Part shown: one piece after another, positions 46,357 through 59,432 of the stretch | Position numbering within the stretch: position 1 is the first letter of the stretch | How the letters are laid out: each line of letters begins with the position of its first letter | Source: Neurospora crassa OR74A | Lineage: Eukaryota; Ascomycota; Sordariomycetes; Sordariales; Sordariaceae | DNA length: 64,000 nucleotides | NCBI RefSeq assembly: GCF_000182925.2 | Contig: NC_026505.1 | Coordinates: 992,001-1,056,000, forward strand | Direction of reading: 5' to 3' | Notes under the pieces: generated by a model | Database searches by the model: none | Told to the model about the DNA's origin: nothing | The model's input: the letters and a program-made list of their open reading frames with translations, nothing else | Program-made: the position numbers and the translations under genes

Positions 46357-49260
46357 CATAATTAATAGTAAAGGTCGTTAATAATCCCTTTGCTAGGTGC
46401 CGTAATAAGGAAGTCTTTAACGTAAAGGATAAGTAAAGCGCTTAATCTATTATATATTAAAAGGTATATATCGCCTCCGATTGGGATGAAGCCTATTTTC
46501 TCAAGTATAGGTAAGACTATCTTAAACCAGTACAATAGACTACGGCGTAAACCGTAAAAAACCCTAATTAGCAAGCAAACCAGCTTATTGCGAGGTCCCT
46601 TCTCGAGTCCGATCGGTTACTCAATGTAGTATCTACAGTCATCGGGAATAAAAATATTTAAGAAAGCGGTACTATCATCAAATTACTCGCAATCCAAGTT
46701 GTAAGTAGCTATAATAGCTAAGAAGAGTCTTACATTAACTATATTAGCTACGGCAGTATAAATATCCTATACTACCCAATTGTTTTTATTTTCGTAGCTA
46801 CTGTATATTACCTATTTAGTACGTACGAAATACTCTTTATTATTAATATATTATTTATTATTCATTATTATAAACCTATTTACCAGATAAAACCGTTATA
46901 TCTAGGGTTCTTTCAATTAGTCGGTATACTCCCTAGTTCTCGAGTACCTTAATTTGCTTCTCTATTGCTAGGAACTAGAAATTTTCAAAGTTATTGAGTT
47001 TCTTTACTTACTAGTAGTTCTTGGGTATAGAACGGTTATTAGTATCAAATTAAAGACTATAGATAGCCTTTATTATTGTGAGGTAGTATTGGGGTAGTTG
47101 TATCACGTATCTAACTTCAACCGTACTGTAGAATAGTTTAATATTATATTTGATAATATCATTATTACTATTAATAACCGACTATATACTATACTTAAAA
47201 TTGAATAGTTTGACCGTAGCTAATCTCCGAAATCTACCTTTATGTACCTCTATAGTTACAATTGAAATTGCTTCTATGGAGGGCTAGCTTTTCAATATAG
47301 TTTGTAGGGTTATTTGTAATTCTTATTGCCTTGTCGCGGGTGGCGGGGAATCTAGAGTTAGATTTGTAATATCTAGTTAATTTGGTTCTTATTTTGGGTT
47401 TAATTCTCGGTCTAGTTCCTGCTTCGTAAAGGTATAGTTCGGTATAGGATCTTCCTTATCGAGGTTCTCGAAATCGACTAGATTGCTTTATTAGGGTTCC
47501 TCCTCTTCTTCTATTAATTATATCGGTTCGTTGTAGTATTGAGACGGTCGAAGTTAAAGGTTGGGAAATTAAGAAGGTAGGGGAGGTAAGGACGAGGTGT
47601 TTTCTCCCGGTACTAGTATTACTTCTATTATTAAGTAATTAGGGTTGAAGGGTATAAATAGCACCTTCTTTTATTAATATTTATTGTTATTAGTAGCTTA
47701 ATTGGGAGTCGGTTGATTTAGGGATTTAATTAGGAATAGCTGGTATAAACCAATTGCGGTAACCTAAACGGTTACACCGCTATTTGCTACTTCTTTAATT
47801 TCTTAAATGAATTGATCTAAAAAGAATACTCTATATAGTATAGCTTCAATAACTGGATCTTTTAGTTTACTATTATCTTTAATAAATTTAACTACGTTAG
47901 TACGTATAATAGTACTAGTCTCTAAGCCCTCAATCTAGCAGATTCTACTGTACTTGTTGTTATATTCTATAAACTTACTATAACGAGTGCGTTCCTAGAA
48001 TTTATCTCCTTTAATTCGCTTCTCTAGTTTAATGAAGTAGTATACTATATAGAAGAAGGTTCGGAGGTAGTTAAAACGAGGTTTGATTTAATCTATTAGG
48101 AAACTAGGGATTGCTTGTATAAATACTTGATGCGGGGTCTTATTATTAGGATTAGACTTTATCGGTGTAATATTAAATATTATTATAAACGCTTGGACTA
48201 CGAGTAGCTAGAAGTATTCTAGTATACCCAAGTCGAGTATTAAAGCTCTAGCTCTAGTTATAATAGTATAGCCAGCTCGCTCTAGCTTATCATTTATCTA
48301 TAGTATATATATTAGGGTTTTATATAGCTAGACTCCTTCTTGACAAACCTACTCTATTAGCTTACTCTTCTAAAACTCTATTGTATTAAAACTAAATTTA
48401 GGACCGCTATTAAAGCTAATGATTTTAACCTTAAATCTAATTTAGAATTCAATCTACTTCTTAAATTGAATAACGATAATGAAGGCATCTCCCTTATTAG
48501 CGCAGAACTTTACCCAATGGTAGTTAAAAATATTATAAATAAAATGGACCGTATAGCGGACTGCTATATATCTAGCTTCATTATATAAAATTATATCGAT
48601 TCGTACAAATTGAAGCGGGGTTGTAGTAACGGGGTAAATCCTTTTGAGAATATATTCAGTCGCTTTAGCACGTAAGTACGTAGTATGAATATAGTCGTTG
48701 ATGTTACTAAGCTTAATGCCAGCTTATTTGTAAGCTTTGAGAACCTACTCTCTACCTACGTATATTATTCTTTTATATATTATTATATAATGAATCGAGG
48801 TAAATATCATATACTGAAGTGTAATAACTATCTAGTCGAAGTTATTTAGTTGAAATACCGGTAAAGCCACCAGACTATTAATAAATCTATATTGAACAAA
48901 TATTTTGCCAGCTAGTGAAATTTAGTTCATTCTTATACTCTACTCTATACTATAATTAAACATAGTTTAAATTAATAAAATGTTAGCCGGTATAAATAGA
49001 TCGAATATAATATTAGGGATGCGTATCTTAACGTTAATACTCGTTATTACTAGTATTATTAACCCAACGGTTCTAATATAGTACACATAAATCGTAGTAC
49101 CATTACTAATAGTGTATTTTGATAAATAAGTTAGAGGGTATAATTCAGTAAACTACTTTTAGTAGTTGAAGATATATAAGTTACAACCAGAGTTATAAAT
49201 AACTAAATTCTTAATTAGGTCTAAATCTTATACCTCGAGAGCCTATTAATCTTTAGTGAA
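46357..49260 (-). pseudogene. Ty1/Copia pol: protease, integrase, reverse transcriptase
   Basis: The minus strand reads a lightly mutated Copia polyprotein. Protease: NSGCNLYIF for DSGC (about 49160-49200), then SNGTTIYV and TVGLI near 49050-49110. Integrase: GDAFIIVIQFKKQIE and a KIISFNSGPKF block for RSDNGxEF (about 48370-48450), then a QEGVQ and TPIKSNPNNKTPHQVF stretch (about 48080-48360). RT: VYNNEQQI, NWVVQDIYTAVANIV (about 46760-46800), STAFLNIFIPDDC (about 46635-46680), YGLRRSLLYWF (about 46525-46555) and the catalytic box YVKD at 46412-46423 (normally YVDD). The frame ends about 46362, and no RNase H follows, so the element is truncated there. Confidence 0.88.
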
Positions 49261-50274
49261 ATTACGGTTTAAGTACTATAATTGATACGAATCTAAATAA
49301 CTTGAATTCTTCAATTTAACGCTAGATACTCTACGGATTAATTACGCTATAGGCTCTAGTAAAAACCCTAATTACCGCTAAGAAAGGTGAGGTTGAAGTT
49401 GCTATTAAAGTTGGTACTGTTAAACAGCAAAGCCGAAGTAGCGGGATTGGCCAACGTAGTGTTAGTATTGCCCAACGCGGCTACAGTACTAGTATTATAC
49501 TTACGAGCTTCCTCCTGAAGGGGCCAAATGTCGTGTACTTTATTGGGTTCACACTACTAATAAGTAGTAATTTTAGGTAAACGATAACGGCTACAAACGT
49601 AGTAGATATAATCCTTCTAAATGGTATTATTGTAAGTAGAGTAAATGAATTTATTCTTATTTCTTTCATTCTTAGTAGAATTATTATTATTGCTAATACT
49701 ATTACTAAATTTATTAACGTCTTTATTATCCGCCTCATTATTATATTGGTAGTTTTAACTTGGATAGTTAAGTTAGTCTAACGGGCTTCCGTATTAGTAA
49801 AGGTAGAGAATTAAGCCAATAGTTTATTAGTAGTAAAGGTATTCTTGATTATATCGTTGGCCTACAACTTAGCATTAGTAGGGTAATCTCGTTTAATTAT
49901 ATTATAAAAGTTAAGATACTCGATAGTATCGTTAATAACTAGGCCACAATTAGTAATACGTTTGCGGGCAAGCTTATACTAGCTCAAGAAGCTACTTATA
50001 GAATTAAAGTCAAACCGACGAAGTCCTTGGTACTATTGAAGGATATTGCTGCGTACCTTATTAGTAATTTTACTAATCGTAGTCTTAATAAGGTTAAAGA
50101 AATACTTGGGGTCCCTATTAGATTGGTCCCAACCGTTAACACGGAGGGTGGTCAAGACCTTCTCGTCCTTAAGGGTAGTATTAATAATTTTGAGCGCGTA
50201 GCCGCAACTAAGCTTCTACCTCTTATGATTATTAAATTTAGTATTTTTATCGGGTTTGGTAACGGTCTTATAAA
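49261..50274 (-). pseudogene. Copia gag with CCHC knuckle
   Basis: The minus strand shows a Copia-type Gag: NGWDQSNRDPKYFFNLIK (about 50070-50130), KVRSNILQQYQGLRRFDF-type text (about 50000-50060, some Gln as stops), then IEYLNFYNIIKRDYPTNAK near 49880-49920. A CCHC-like segment, KDYIYYVCSRYRLPKITTY, lies near 49555-49620. Pol follows. Gag forms the virus-like particle. The frame is lightly mutated between 49760 and 50270. It is interrupted at 50274 by a MITE-like sequence. Confidence 0.72.
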
Positions 50275-50520
50275 GGGAAACCCTCCCCAGACGCACCAAA
50301 ATCCTACATGTACGCACTACACCCGAATGTCAGCTGTCATGTAAAATATACCGTTTTAGCTGTAAAAATCGTGATTTCTCATATCTTGAAGCAGGCTAGC
50401 CCAGTAAATCCCATGTAAATCCTAATCTTCAGTAAGCAATTGGGATAGCGCCAATCTAGTAATACTCTCGTAGTATTAAGGGGCTCAAGACAGCTCGTAT
50501 TACACTCTATTCTATATACT
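50275..50520 (+). mobile_element. partial MITE related to 29365-29927
   Basis: It starts GGGAAACCCTCCCCAGACGC and continues with CGTTTTAGCTGTAAAAATCG, CCCAGTAAATCC, GCGCCAATCTAGTAATACT and AGACAGCTCGT. These occur in the same order in the reverse complement of 29610-29927. The opposite terminal repeat is not found, so this copy is partial or its right end has decayed. It interrupts Copia gag. Confidence 0.7.
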
Positions 50521-51059
50521 CATATTTGATAATTTAAAGCTTATATTTAGTAGCAATTTAGGGAGCTTGGATAAAGTAGAGAATTTAGATAGTATAGAGG
50601 AAGTAGATAATAATTCGATAGCCTCCTCTCTTACCCTTTCTTCTTTTACCCTCTCCTCTCTTACCTTCTCTTCTCTTACCCTTACCTCCTAATATCTCCC
50701 TAATTCGTCGTTATTATTTCTATTATCTACTACTTTAATGTAACTACGTACCTTACTCTAAGTACGAGTACGGGCATTACTAGCATTTATCTCTTTAATA
50801 TTAATACCCTTTTTAAATTAGGAATAATTACGGTATACGGAAGTTCGTATACTATTCTTCAATTTACTTTTTAGTATAATTAAGTGTAAGGTAGAGGTAA
50901 CCTTATTCCCTAATAGTAGTACAACGAATATAGGTTTACTATTAAATAGACACCCCTACTTATATAGGCGGCCTTTAGGTATTACTTTAGATATTAATTT
51001 AAATTTGAGGTATTTATTTACTGTATCCTAATAAGAGAGTTAATATAGGATATGGAAGA
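50521..51059 (-). other. presumed Copia gag start and upstream region
   Basis: The minus strand reads SKFSTLSKLPKLLLN near 50550-50600, preceded by a Glu/Arg/Lys-rich repetitive stretch (50620-50700) and DELGRY. It is probably the N-terminal gag region and leader. No LTR pair could be identified. Confidence 0.45.
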
Positions 51060-51289
51060 ATATTAATATTATTAGTAAAGCTCGCGAAAACGTTAAAACG
51101 CGGGTACTTAATCGACGACAGCGACAAAATTGTTTTTAATATTAGAATTGTATTTAGGACGTCCGATTACCCCCCTCTACGATACCGTATTAATCGCGCA
51201 TTAAAAGCGCGGGTATTAGGGCGACCGGAAACGTTGGGGGCGGGTTAGTATCGAGCCGATACGTACCCGGAGCGGCCGGAGCTAATATA

Positions 51290-52740
51290 ATAACGATAAT
51301 ACCCTAAGCCGGTATAGAGTTAGTAGAAGCTTTGGAAATTTTAAACTTATTTTAGGAAGAACGAAAGAAATTTATAAAGGAGGCTATAAATTTTCCCGGC
51401 GTTAATAGCCTACCTACTACCCAAGTAGTGTAAATTAAAAAACTTTTCGAAATTATAGTAATTACCCTATACGCCCGAAATTAGAGCCCTTAGGCTATTA
51501 ATAACAATACAAAATAGTTTTAAGACGATGTTAATAAATTGAAGAAAATAATTGTTAAAATTATAAAAATTTAAAAGTCCCCCCCTCCGAAGCTTTAGGC
51601 CGTAGTCGCTATAAATTCGAATACCCTCCTTACAAGTACAAAGAAACCCTATCTTATATTAATAGGTACCTAAATTATTATCTCCTTCCGGGTTAAACGG
51701 TATTTAATAGTAAAATTAAATAGAAAACCCTTACCGGCCGATAAAGAATACTAAATAGCAGTAAAAATAATTAATATAATTAATAAAAAATACTTTAAAG
51801 TTAAAGTTAAGGTAGTAATAGAATTATATTTTAATAGAGACTATATAGTAATATTTAGTAAGGAAGGTAGATATTAGAATTTTAAAAACTAAATTTAGAC
51901 GATATATATCTTCTATTAAAATACTATAATTACCTTGAGGACGGTCTTAGTAATAGCCCGCGGTATATTATAGGTATTTATTGATAACCTAGAGTTTAAA
52001 GTACTAGTAAAGGGCCTATTTGAAAAGAATAGTATTAATATTATCCGGGCAAAAGTATAGTAGAGGAAGTACGGGAGTAAAAGGGGCTTTTTACTATTCG
52101 AAGTACTAATAGTAAACGATAGAATATATTTAATAAAGGATTCCCTCCTTTAAATAGGTAATACTTTCTATTATAAACCCTTCGAAAGAAATATAATCCC
52201 TTAATAATATTATAATTATTAGGAATTTAATTATTTAAGCCGCTTCTACCCTAATAAAAAGGAGGTATAATACTTTCGCTATATTGAAAAGAAATATCCG
52301 GGTACAATTATAGTAGAATTCGAAGTTAATTACCCCTCTAATTAACGGCCTAAATTTAAAAAGTACTTCCCTTGTAATTATAAAGGATATACTACAATAT
52401 TAAATAAATACCCGCTTATAAGAACCGTACAGGACTACGCTATAATAATATTTATAGAACAATTACGAAAATATACTCTATAATTTATATTAATTATAAT
52501 CAATAAAATACGAGCCTTAAATTAGAATTAGAACTATTAGGAAATTACCTAAGAGGCCCCTACTACCCTTTAACAAATTCGTTCCGAAGTAGACAATAAT
52601 AATACTAATATCCCTAATATTTTATTTAAGGACTTAGAAGTTTAGTAATAAGAAGTCCAATTTATTAAAAAGTATAGTAATTATAAGAAGGAGCACCGGC
52701 TATTTAGGGCCTACTTTAAGAAGGTATACGTAAAGTAATA
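51290..52740 (+). pseudogene. LINE-C ORF1 (gag-like, two zinc knuckles)
   Basis: Phrases seen are GIELVEALEILNLF (about 51305), KKIIVKIIKI (51545), LVIARGILQVFIDNLEFKVLVKGLF (51945-52025), and a knuckle pair near 52200-52300 reading QQYYNYQEFNYLSRFYPNK and EVQYFRYIEKKYPGT. There C-x2-C-x4-H-x4-C and C-x2-C-type spacing is kept, but Cys/His have become Tyr. Stops are mostly former Gln. The protein would bind element RNA. Confidence 0.68.
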
Positions 52741-52779
52741 ACAATAAATTATTAGTATAATTAATACTATATAAAGGTT

Positions 52780-54722
52780 AAATCTTTAATTACGCTAGAA
52801 ATCTACTAAGCTCCGACTATCTACTTAATAAATTTAAAGATCCTTTATTAGAATATAGTAAAATTATATAATAGAATGAAGATTGTATTTAAAATAGAAG
52901 ACCGATATAATAATATTATAATATAGGAGTTAGGTTGAAGTATAGCTACGGGAAGTATATTTAATATTAGAGTATCCTATTATTAGGCGTTAGATAGCGC
53001 TAATTAGGGATATATAGTAATATATATTAATAAACGCTTTACAACCGAGTAGTAAAATTATAAATAGGGAAACAATTAGGTAATAATATAGTTTAGAAAA
53101 GGAATTAAGGAAATATAGATATAGTTAGTATATTTACTAATTTAGGACTTTAAACCCGAAGCGAATTAGTAAATACCTTTAAAAAAAATTATATTAAAGC
53201 TAAAGGGAAGGGATATTATTATAAGTAATATAAACTTCTACTATCCGAATTAAGATATTTATAGGAGAGAAAGTTGGGGTAATAGAGTATTCTTAGTGCT
53301 AGTAACTAATTATTAGTTAATTCTAGTAATATTATATAGTAAATTAATAAGGTTGGGGAATATAATTAGAAGCGAGTTCTATAGTATAATAAATTATATT
53401 TAAATTATAGAATCGCTATACACTATATATTAAATAGTAGAAGATAGAGTATTAATTAGGTTAAATTATTAAATATAAATAGTAATTATATATATTAAAA
53501 TTGTAGAGGAGCCGATAAAAACCGACGCGGGATATAGCTAAGTACTTATAAATATTAGGAAGGTTAAGGAATTTGCTAACGAATATATTATAGTTCTATA
53601 GGCAGTTTCAATAGTAGAGGAGCTAGTGGAAGTAGCGAACCGGCTTATAGCCTAATTAATTAAAATTATAAATAAGGCAGTACCGAAAAGGAAGAGAGGC
53701 GTTAATAGAAGGGTAAATTAATAGAATAAAAATTTAAGGAAAGCGGTTAAATATATAAAAAGGATAGTCTACGCTTAGAAATTAAGGAGAATACCGATAA
53801 GGAAACGGGAATTGGACGAAGTAAAATAGAAATAGAATAAAGTTATACGGTTTATATAAATAAAAAAATAATATATATTTATAAAAAATATATTAAAGGA
53901 TTCGAGGAAGCTATAAGTATTAGAATAATAGAGAAGGATTTATAGCTACCTACCGTTAGAATTACTTAAAATATTAGCACTATATTATAAAGGAGATAAC
54001 GAAGAGTTGAGAAGCTATAAAAATAAAGCCGAAGTCCTAGTGGAGAGGTTCTTCTTAGTAATCGATATATTAATAGGTTATTTACTGGACTAGTATATAG
54101 AAAGGGAGTCCCAGCTAATAATAAATTGTATAATTAATACTAATAATATAATAAAAACGCTACGGTATATAGTACTCAATAAAGCGTTAAAAAGCGATTA
54201 GGTTTTTAATAAACTTCTTAAAACGTACGGGCGGAAATTAGTAGAAGCGTTAATTATAGTAGTAATAGGGAGCTTTATATTTGGATTATTCCTAGTGCGA
54301 TAGTAATATACTAAGGTAATAATTTTAAAGAAACTTAGTAAGATAGTAGTATAATAAAAAATTATAAGCGCGTAGAAGCCTATTATACTATTAAATTATA
54401 TAGGAAAAGTATTAGAAGCTATAATTGTAGAACGGTTTGTATTTATAACGGAGGAATATAAATTTTTGCCCGAAGGTTAAATAAGGAATTAGAAAGGAAG
54501 GTTAATAGAGTTTGTAATGAGAGTAGTAATAGAAATAGTATATATAGTTTAAGAATTAGGAGTAGTTATATCGCTACTCCTCCTCGATTTTAAGGGGGTA
54601 TTTAATTAGGTAAATTATAGGTAGCTCCTATATACGCTCTAAGAAAAAGGATTACCAATATAACTCTTATATTAAATTATAAACTTCTTATTAAATAGAA
54701 TAACCTCTAGCCATATAAAAAC
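52780..54722 (+). pseudogene. LINE-C ORF2, endonuclease to mid-RT
   Basis: Near the end the RT is clear: NYIGKVLEAIIVERFVFITEEYKFLPEG (54397-54480), then LLLLDFKGVFN and NYRQLLYTL with EKGLPI (54570-54655). These match the usual LLNTIGKxLE...ERL and LLDxKGAFDxVxxxxLL...LRxxGLP blocks. Before them, PLELLKILALYYKG lies near 53950. The region 52900-53800 should contain the endonuclease, but I cannot assign catalytic residues. It breaks off at 54722 before the catalytic box. Confidence 0.72.
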
Positions 54723-55350
54723 TGCTTTAAAACCGGAAACGCCGATTTCTGGTCGAGGAGTGCTCCAAAACGAAAACTAACAACGGCAATCGACTCAAGA
54801 GGGTCGTTTACATCCCTCACAATATCCTACGACGAACGTAGTAACGGTGTTGTATTATCGTTGCCGATAGTTATCGATAATAGTATTCGTAGACAAAAAC
54901 AGCGTCTACAACCCGCTCGCGGAAATCTCAATATATAATAATCCTGAAGCCGTACTTATTGCAAAGACTTCGGATAAAACGGAAGAAGACAATAAAATAT
55001 TAAAGAAGTTTATTATTAGAGCGAATAAATTTATAGACTATAATACTATTTTAACTAAGGACTATCGTTAAACTCGAAAATTATTTTTCGAATTTATAAA
55101 GGTATACATCGGAAAAAGTAAATTTATATAACCCGAAGCTAATAAAGTTAGAACCGACCAATTTGTTACTAGGAAGGATTTCGATAACCTAAAGAAGGAT
55201 ATTTTAAAGGAAATTAAGAAAGGCGCTTAAGAAGCACCGAAGCGTTAAGCCGATATTATAATAAAAGCCAACCCGAATAAGATTAATACTACCCTCTAAT
55301 AACTACCTACTACTATTAAGAAATTTATCCCTTCTAATTTCGAGTAATAA
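54723..55350 (+). mobile_element. LINE-A 5' fragment in plus orientation (ORF1 start)
   Basis: It starts AACTGCTTTAAAACCGGAAA, the exact 5' end of LINE-A, and aligns inverted to 16450-17079 and 26550-27175. ORF1 phrases are readable on the plus strand, for example NPLAEISIYN (about 54910) and KKDILKEIKKGA (55190-55230). It ends at 55350, just before the 3' end of a LINE-A copy in minus orientation. The rest of this copy may lie beyond the window. Confidence 0.8.
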
Positions 55351-58300
55351 TTAATTATCTTATTCCCTTTATTATAATTATAGCGCCTTATTGGCATGGG
55401 GTCCTTCTCCAATTCTCTAGAGGGGAAAACCGTACGGTATTAAGCACTGCCGGATAAAAACCCCCAGCTCCATCTTAGTCGTAGTTCTCTATACCGCTCC
55501 TACTTTGTTTATAACTATAACAGTTCTTACCTACTGTTACAATGAATTAATTTCGTCTCTCCTACTACTATATTATTTTAATATTAAAATAATAAGGATA
55601 ATAGGAATAGGACTAGACTAAGCGCACCGCTTTCTTTACTACTTTTCTATCTTACTCCCTACCACTCCCGCTCCTTCCTCCGCCTTCTCCCCACTTCCCC
55701 GTCCTATTTCTCCATTTATTACTCTACCTTTCCACCTCCTTATCCTATTTATAAATACCTCCTCTCCGTTATTTACTCTATTACCCTATAAATCTACCTC
55801 TATTTATAATAGTATAAGGACCCCCTTCCTTTGTTTATATAATCCCCTACATAGCGCTCCTTCCTAATCCTCCTTCTCCTTCTTCCCTATTATAACTTCT
55901 TATAAAATAATTTCCTCCGGCCGTTATTACCCCAGCCCAATCGATTTAACTTCCGACGTAGAAGGTCCCTTTCCTAATATATCCCCGGGCCCTATATCCC
56001 TTATAGTTATACTTTTAAAATTTAGGTTCCTTATTTGTACCCTTTATAATTTCTTTAATAATCGTCCTCCTCTAAATTAATATAATTTCCTTCTTTATCC
56101 TCCTCGGCCCTTATACTAATTTAATTAATATTATTCGTAAAATTCCTTACTTTTACTATACTTTAAATTTTACTTCCGTCCTATATAGTAATAAATTTAA
56201 CTCCCCTAACAATTTCTATAAAGTTATTACTAAAAAAGTTTACTTTATTTTAACAACTAATAAATCTCTTATTCTCTATATTTCTTTTTTTTTTATTATT
56301 ATTTAACTTTTATCCTAGCCAGTAGTACTTAAAATATTACCTACTCCTATACCTATAAAATATATATACTAAATATTCCTATAGGCCTTTATAATATCTA
56401 TAATACTATTTAAATAATAGCCGTTATTATAGTATTAAATAATTAGAATAGGTTCAAATATAATTGAAATACCTTCGTTTATATTATTAATAATTTCGTT
56501 TATTATATATATATATGTTTAGAGTAGAACGAATTACCTACTAACTATAAATATCTTCCCTATACTATTAATTATAATATCGCCGATTTCTAATAAAAAA
56601 GTTATTATAAATTAATTATAAGAGATATTCGTTACAGTTATATCCCTTCTCTTCCCGGCGGTAGTACTATAAACCTAATTTAAATTACGTTTAACTTTAA
56701 TAGTAGCGCTATTACTCTTATATATATTATATCCGGCGGTAGTAATTTTACTACTCTTATTTATATAATTTCCAATTCTAATAATAGTAATGCCGTTCCT
56801 AATAGCCCTATAACTATCAATACTCCCGGCCGCCCCCTTATAAATAATAATTAAATTTAATAGTATTATAAAATTATTACGAATTAAATTCGTATAATAA
56901 AATTATTTAAGTAATTTTTTAAATATAATTAAGTATTTATTAAATAATATTTTTCGGTTCTTATTATAATTATAATTTAAATAATTCCCGTAGTTAATAT
57001 AATTATCTCCTCTCTATTCTTATCCTTTTATTTTAGTATCGTTAATATTTTATATTCTTTTTAGGAATATTTTGCAATCTCTTTGTACTACTCTTCCTCT
57101 AATTCGATTACTAACTAATATTCTTTTAACCTCCCTAACTTTAACGCTTAGAATAGAATTCTTTCAATTTTAATTCCGTTGTTTAAGAACTCTTAAAATT
57201 CTTCCTTTATTAATAGCCAAACTTCTAAATTATTTTAAAAAATAGTATCCGTCTTAAAGTAATTTAGGATAATATAAACGAAGGTCTCCTTCTCGAACCT
57301 ATAAACGTAGATAGGGGTTAAGACATCCGGTACTTTCCTCCTATAGAAGAAAGCCTAGAGGCCGATAATTTCTATCTTAATTTAGATAAAGAAGGAATTC
57401 TTCGCTTTAATTAGTAAGTATAATTCTTCTTTATCTTCTCCTAATTTTCGGCATTTTCCTTTCTTCTTCTTCGTACTAACTATATATCATTAAATAACCT
57501 CTTTATTGAATTTGGGAACAAAATTAATAATAGTAAATTCGTACCGTCGCCTTAATTTTACTACCGCCGCCACTAAGTAATAATTATAGTACAATACTTA
57601 TTCCTAATTTATTATATTTTCTAACTACTCCTCCCGGTTAACGGTTATTAGTTCTAGGATTTACAATAGTAGTAGTAGGGTCCTTAAATCCGGGGGAAGA
57701 CCGGCTACTATTACTAAGAATTTCTCCGTCGGTACTTATTCCTCGGCCTATTATACCTTAATTATACCGCTTTTTAATTTATTAATAAATAGTAGACCTT
57801 TTAACTATTGTACTTAAATATAATTAAATATTTAAGTTACTATCTCTTAAACGAACCGGGTTTAATCCGTCTAAACAAACCTTTCTTCGAAGGCCCAAAC
57901 CCTTTTATTAAAATAAAGGTTAAATAGCGGATAGAATATTTCTTTTTTCAAGTTTTTTACTAGTATAACTTTATACGCCCTAATAATAATTCTTAAATAT
58001 TTAATCTAATATTTTACCAACCTAATTGCAATCCTTTATAGTTTTTTATAAATTTCAATTAATTAGTAAAATATTAAAGCTCTATATATAATAGCGCTAC
58101 GAATATATTTAGTATATATTTCCCTTACTTAAATAAAAGAGTAACCCTATATCTTCACTACTAATCTTATAAATATATTTATTTAAGTCGTTATTTGTTA
58201 TTTTACTACTTTTATATAGACTTTATAATTAAATTTATAGTCTAATTATACCCTTAAGAATTATATTAATTTTATTAGTTAAAGTATAATATCCCTAAAT

Positions 58301-59432
58301 TGGAGAATTTCCGTCCTTAGTACCCTTATCTGTATAAAATACATTAGTTCTATTTTAATTGCTTTAAATTCTATACTTCTTACCCCTACCTATTTTAAAT
58401 ATACTTCCTATACTATTTATAATATTTAATAATTCTCTTTAATAGTATAAACTACCGCTATAATATTAATATTATTTGCGAAGCCAATTATAATTATATT
58501 TAGGATTATTACTAATTTCCAGTATAATAAGGTAATAAAGAGAATAAATAGAATAGGAGAAAAGGGGGAGCTTTATAGTACGCTAATAGTAATTATATAG
58601 GGGCGGGATATTTTATTATTAAAGAAGAAGGAACCTCTCCTATTAGTAATAAAGTTCGCTATTTACTTAATAATCTATATTAAGAATTATATTTCCTATA
58701 GAGTATATAAAAACTACTTATAATTAATTTTATTGAACGTTCTTTTTAAATTTAGGAGTATAAGGAATATTATAGCCCCAAGTTTCTAAACTATATATAC
58801 TATATTAATAATTACCCGGACTATAAATTCTATTAAATAGCCTACCTAGTTACTTATTTAGCCCTCTAATAGGAGGTTAAATTCTTCAATTACCTATATA
58901 AATCTCTTAATTATAAATACTTTAAGGATTTTTCTTACGTTATTAAATAATAATATTAGTCTCTATACGCCTATTAACTTTTATTAGGTAGCGTTCTTTC
59001 CGGGCTTCTTAAGGATAATTACTTTTATATCCTTAAACTGCTATAGGAAGTAGCCGAATTGGAAGCTAGCGGATATTAAATATACTATAGTTTATTAGAA
59101 CGGTTGCTTATATAATTTTGAAGATCTATTCAAATACTAATCGACCCCGAGGGCCTTATTAAATACTATCTGGGAAAATACGTCCTAAACGTCCTCCTTA
59201 TTAATTAGTTTGTTAATAACTATTAAGTTAACGCCCTTTAATAGTTTAGTCCAATCTAGTAAATAATCCGTTAGGACCTCTACCTTCGGAAAAAAACGGT
59301 CGGCAAGGATCTCGGCCTTATTGCTATAGTCTCCGATTTCTATTACTCCTTTGTAGGTTTAAAAAGTTGGTAGTTTAGGCGGATCTATTAGTCGGTAGCT
59401 TCGGGTCCGGGCCTATCGTTCTAATACTTAGC
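55351..59432 (-). mobile_element. LINE-A copy 3 (3' 4.1 kb)
   Basis: It aligns with copy 2 from its 3' end (55359 = 10164) to 59432 (= about 14222), that is, from the 3' module through RT to the expected endonuclease region. The GVPQGSPLSP equivalent is near 58530-58570, and the catalytic box reads G-F-A-N-N (58471-58488). It stops sharply at CTAATA/CTTAGCTAGG. This could be 5' truncation or interruption by the next element; the rest of the copy could then be outside the window. Confidence 0.85.
55359..55475 (-). other. 3'-terminal module of LINE-A copy 3
   Basis: Plus-strand order is CTTATTCCC, GCGCCTTATTGGCATGGGGT, CTCCAATTCTCTAGAGGGG, AAAACCGTACGG and GCCGGATAAAAACCCCC. It is nearly identical to 10164-10285. 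Confidence 0.8.

Larger units (their letters stand above)
51060..54722 (+). mobile_element. LINE-C, plus strand, cut in its RT
   Basis: This third non-LTR element is the only one in plus orientation over several kb. It has an ORF1 with zinc knuckles and an ORF2 that reaches the middle of RT. It stops at 54722, where a LINE-A 5' end begins. The start is set where GC-richer sequence with CGCGAAAACG begins and is approximate. Confidence 0.75.
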
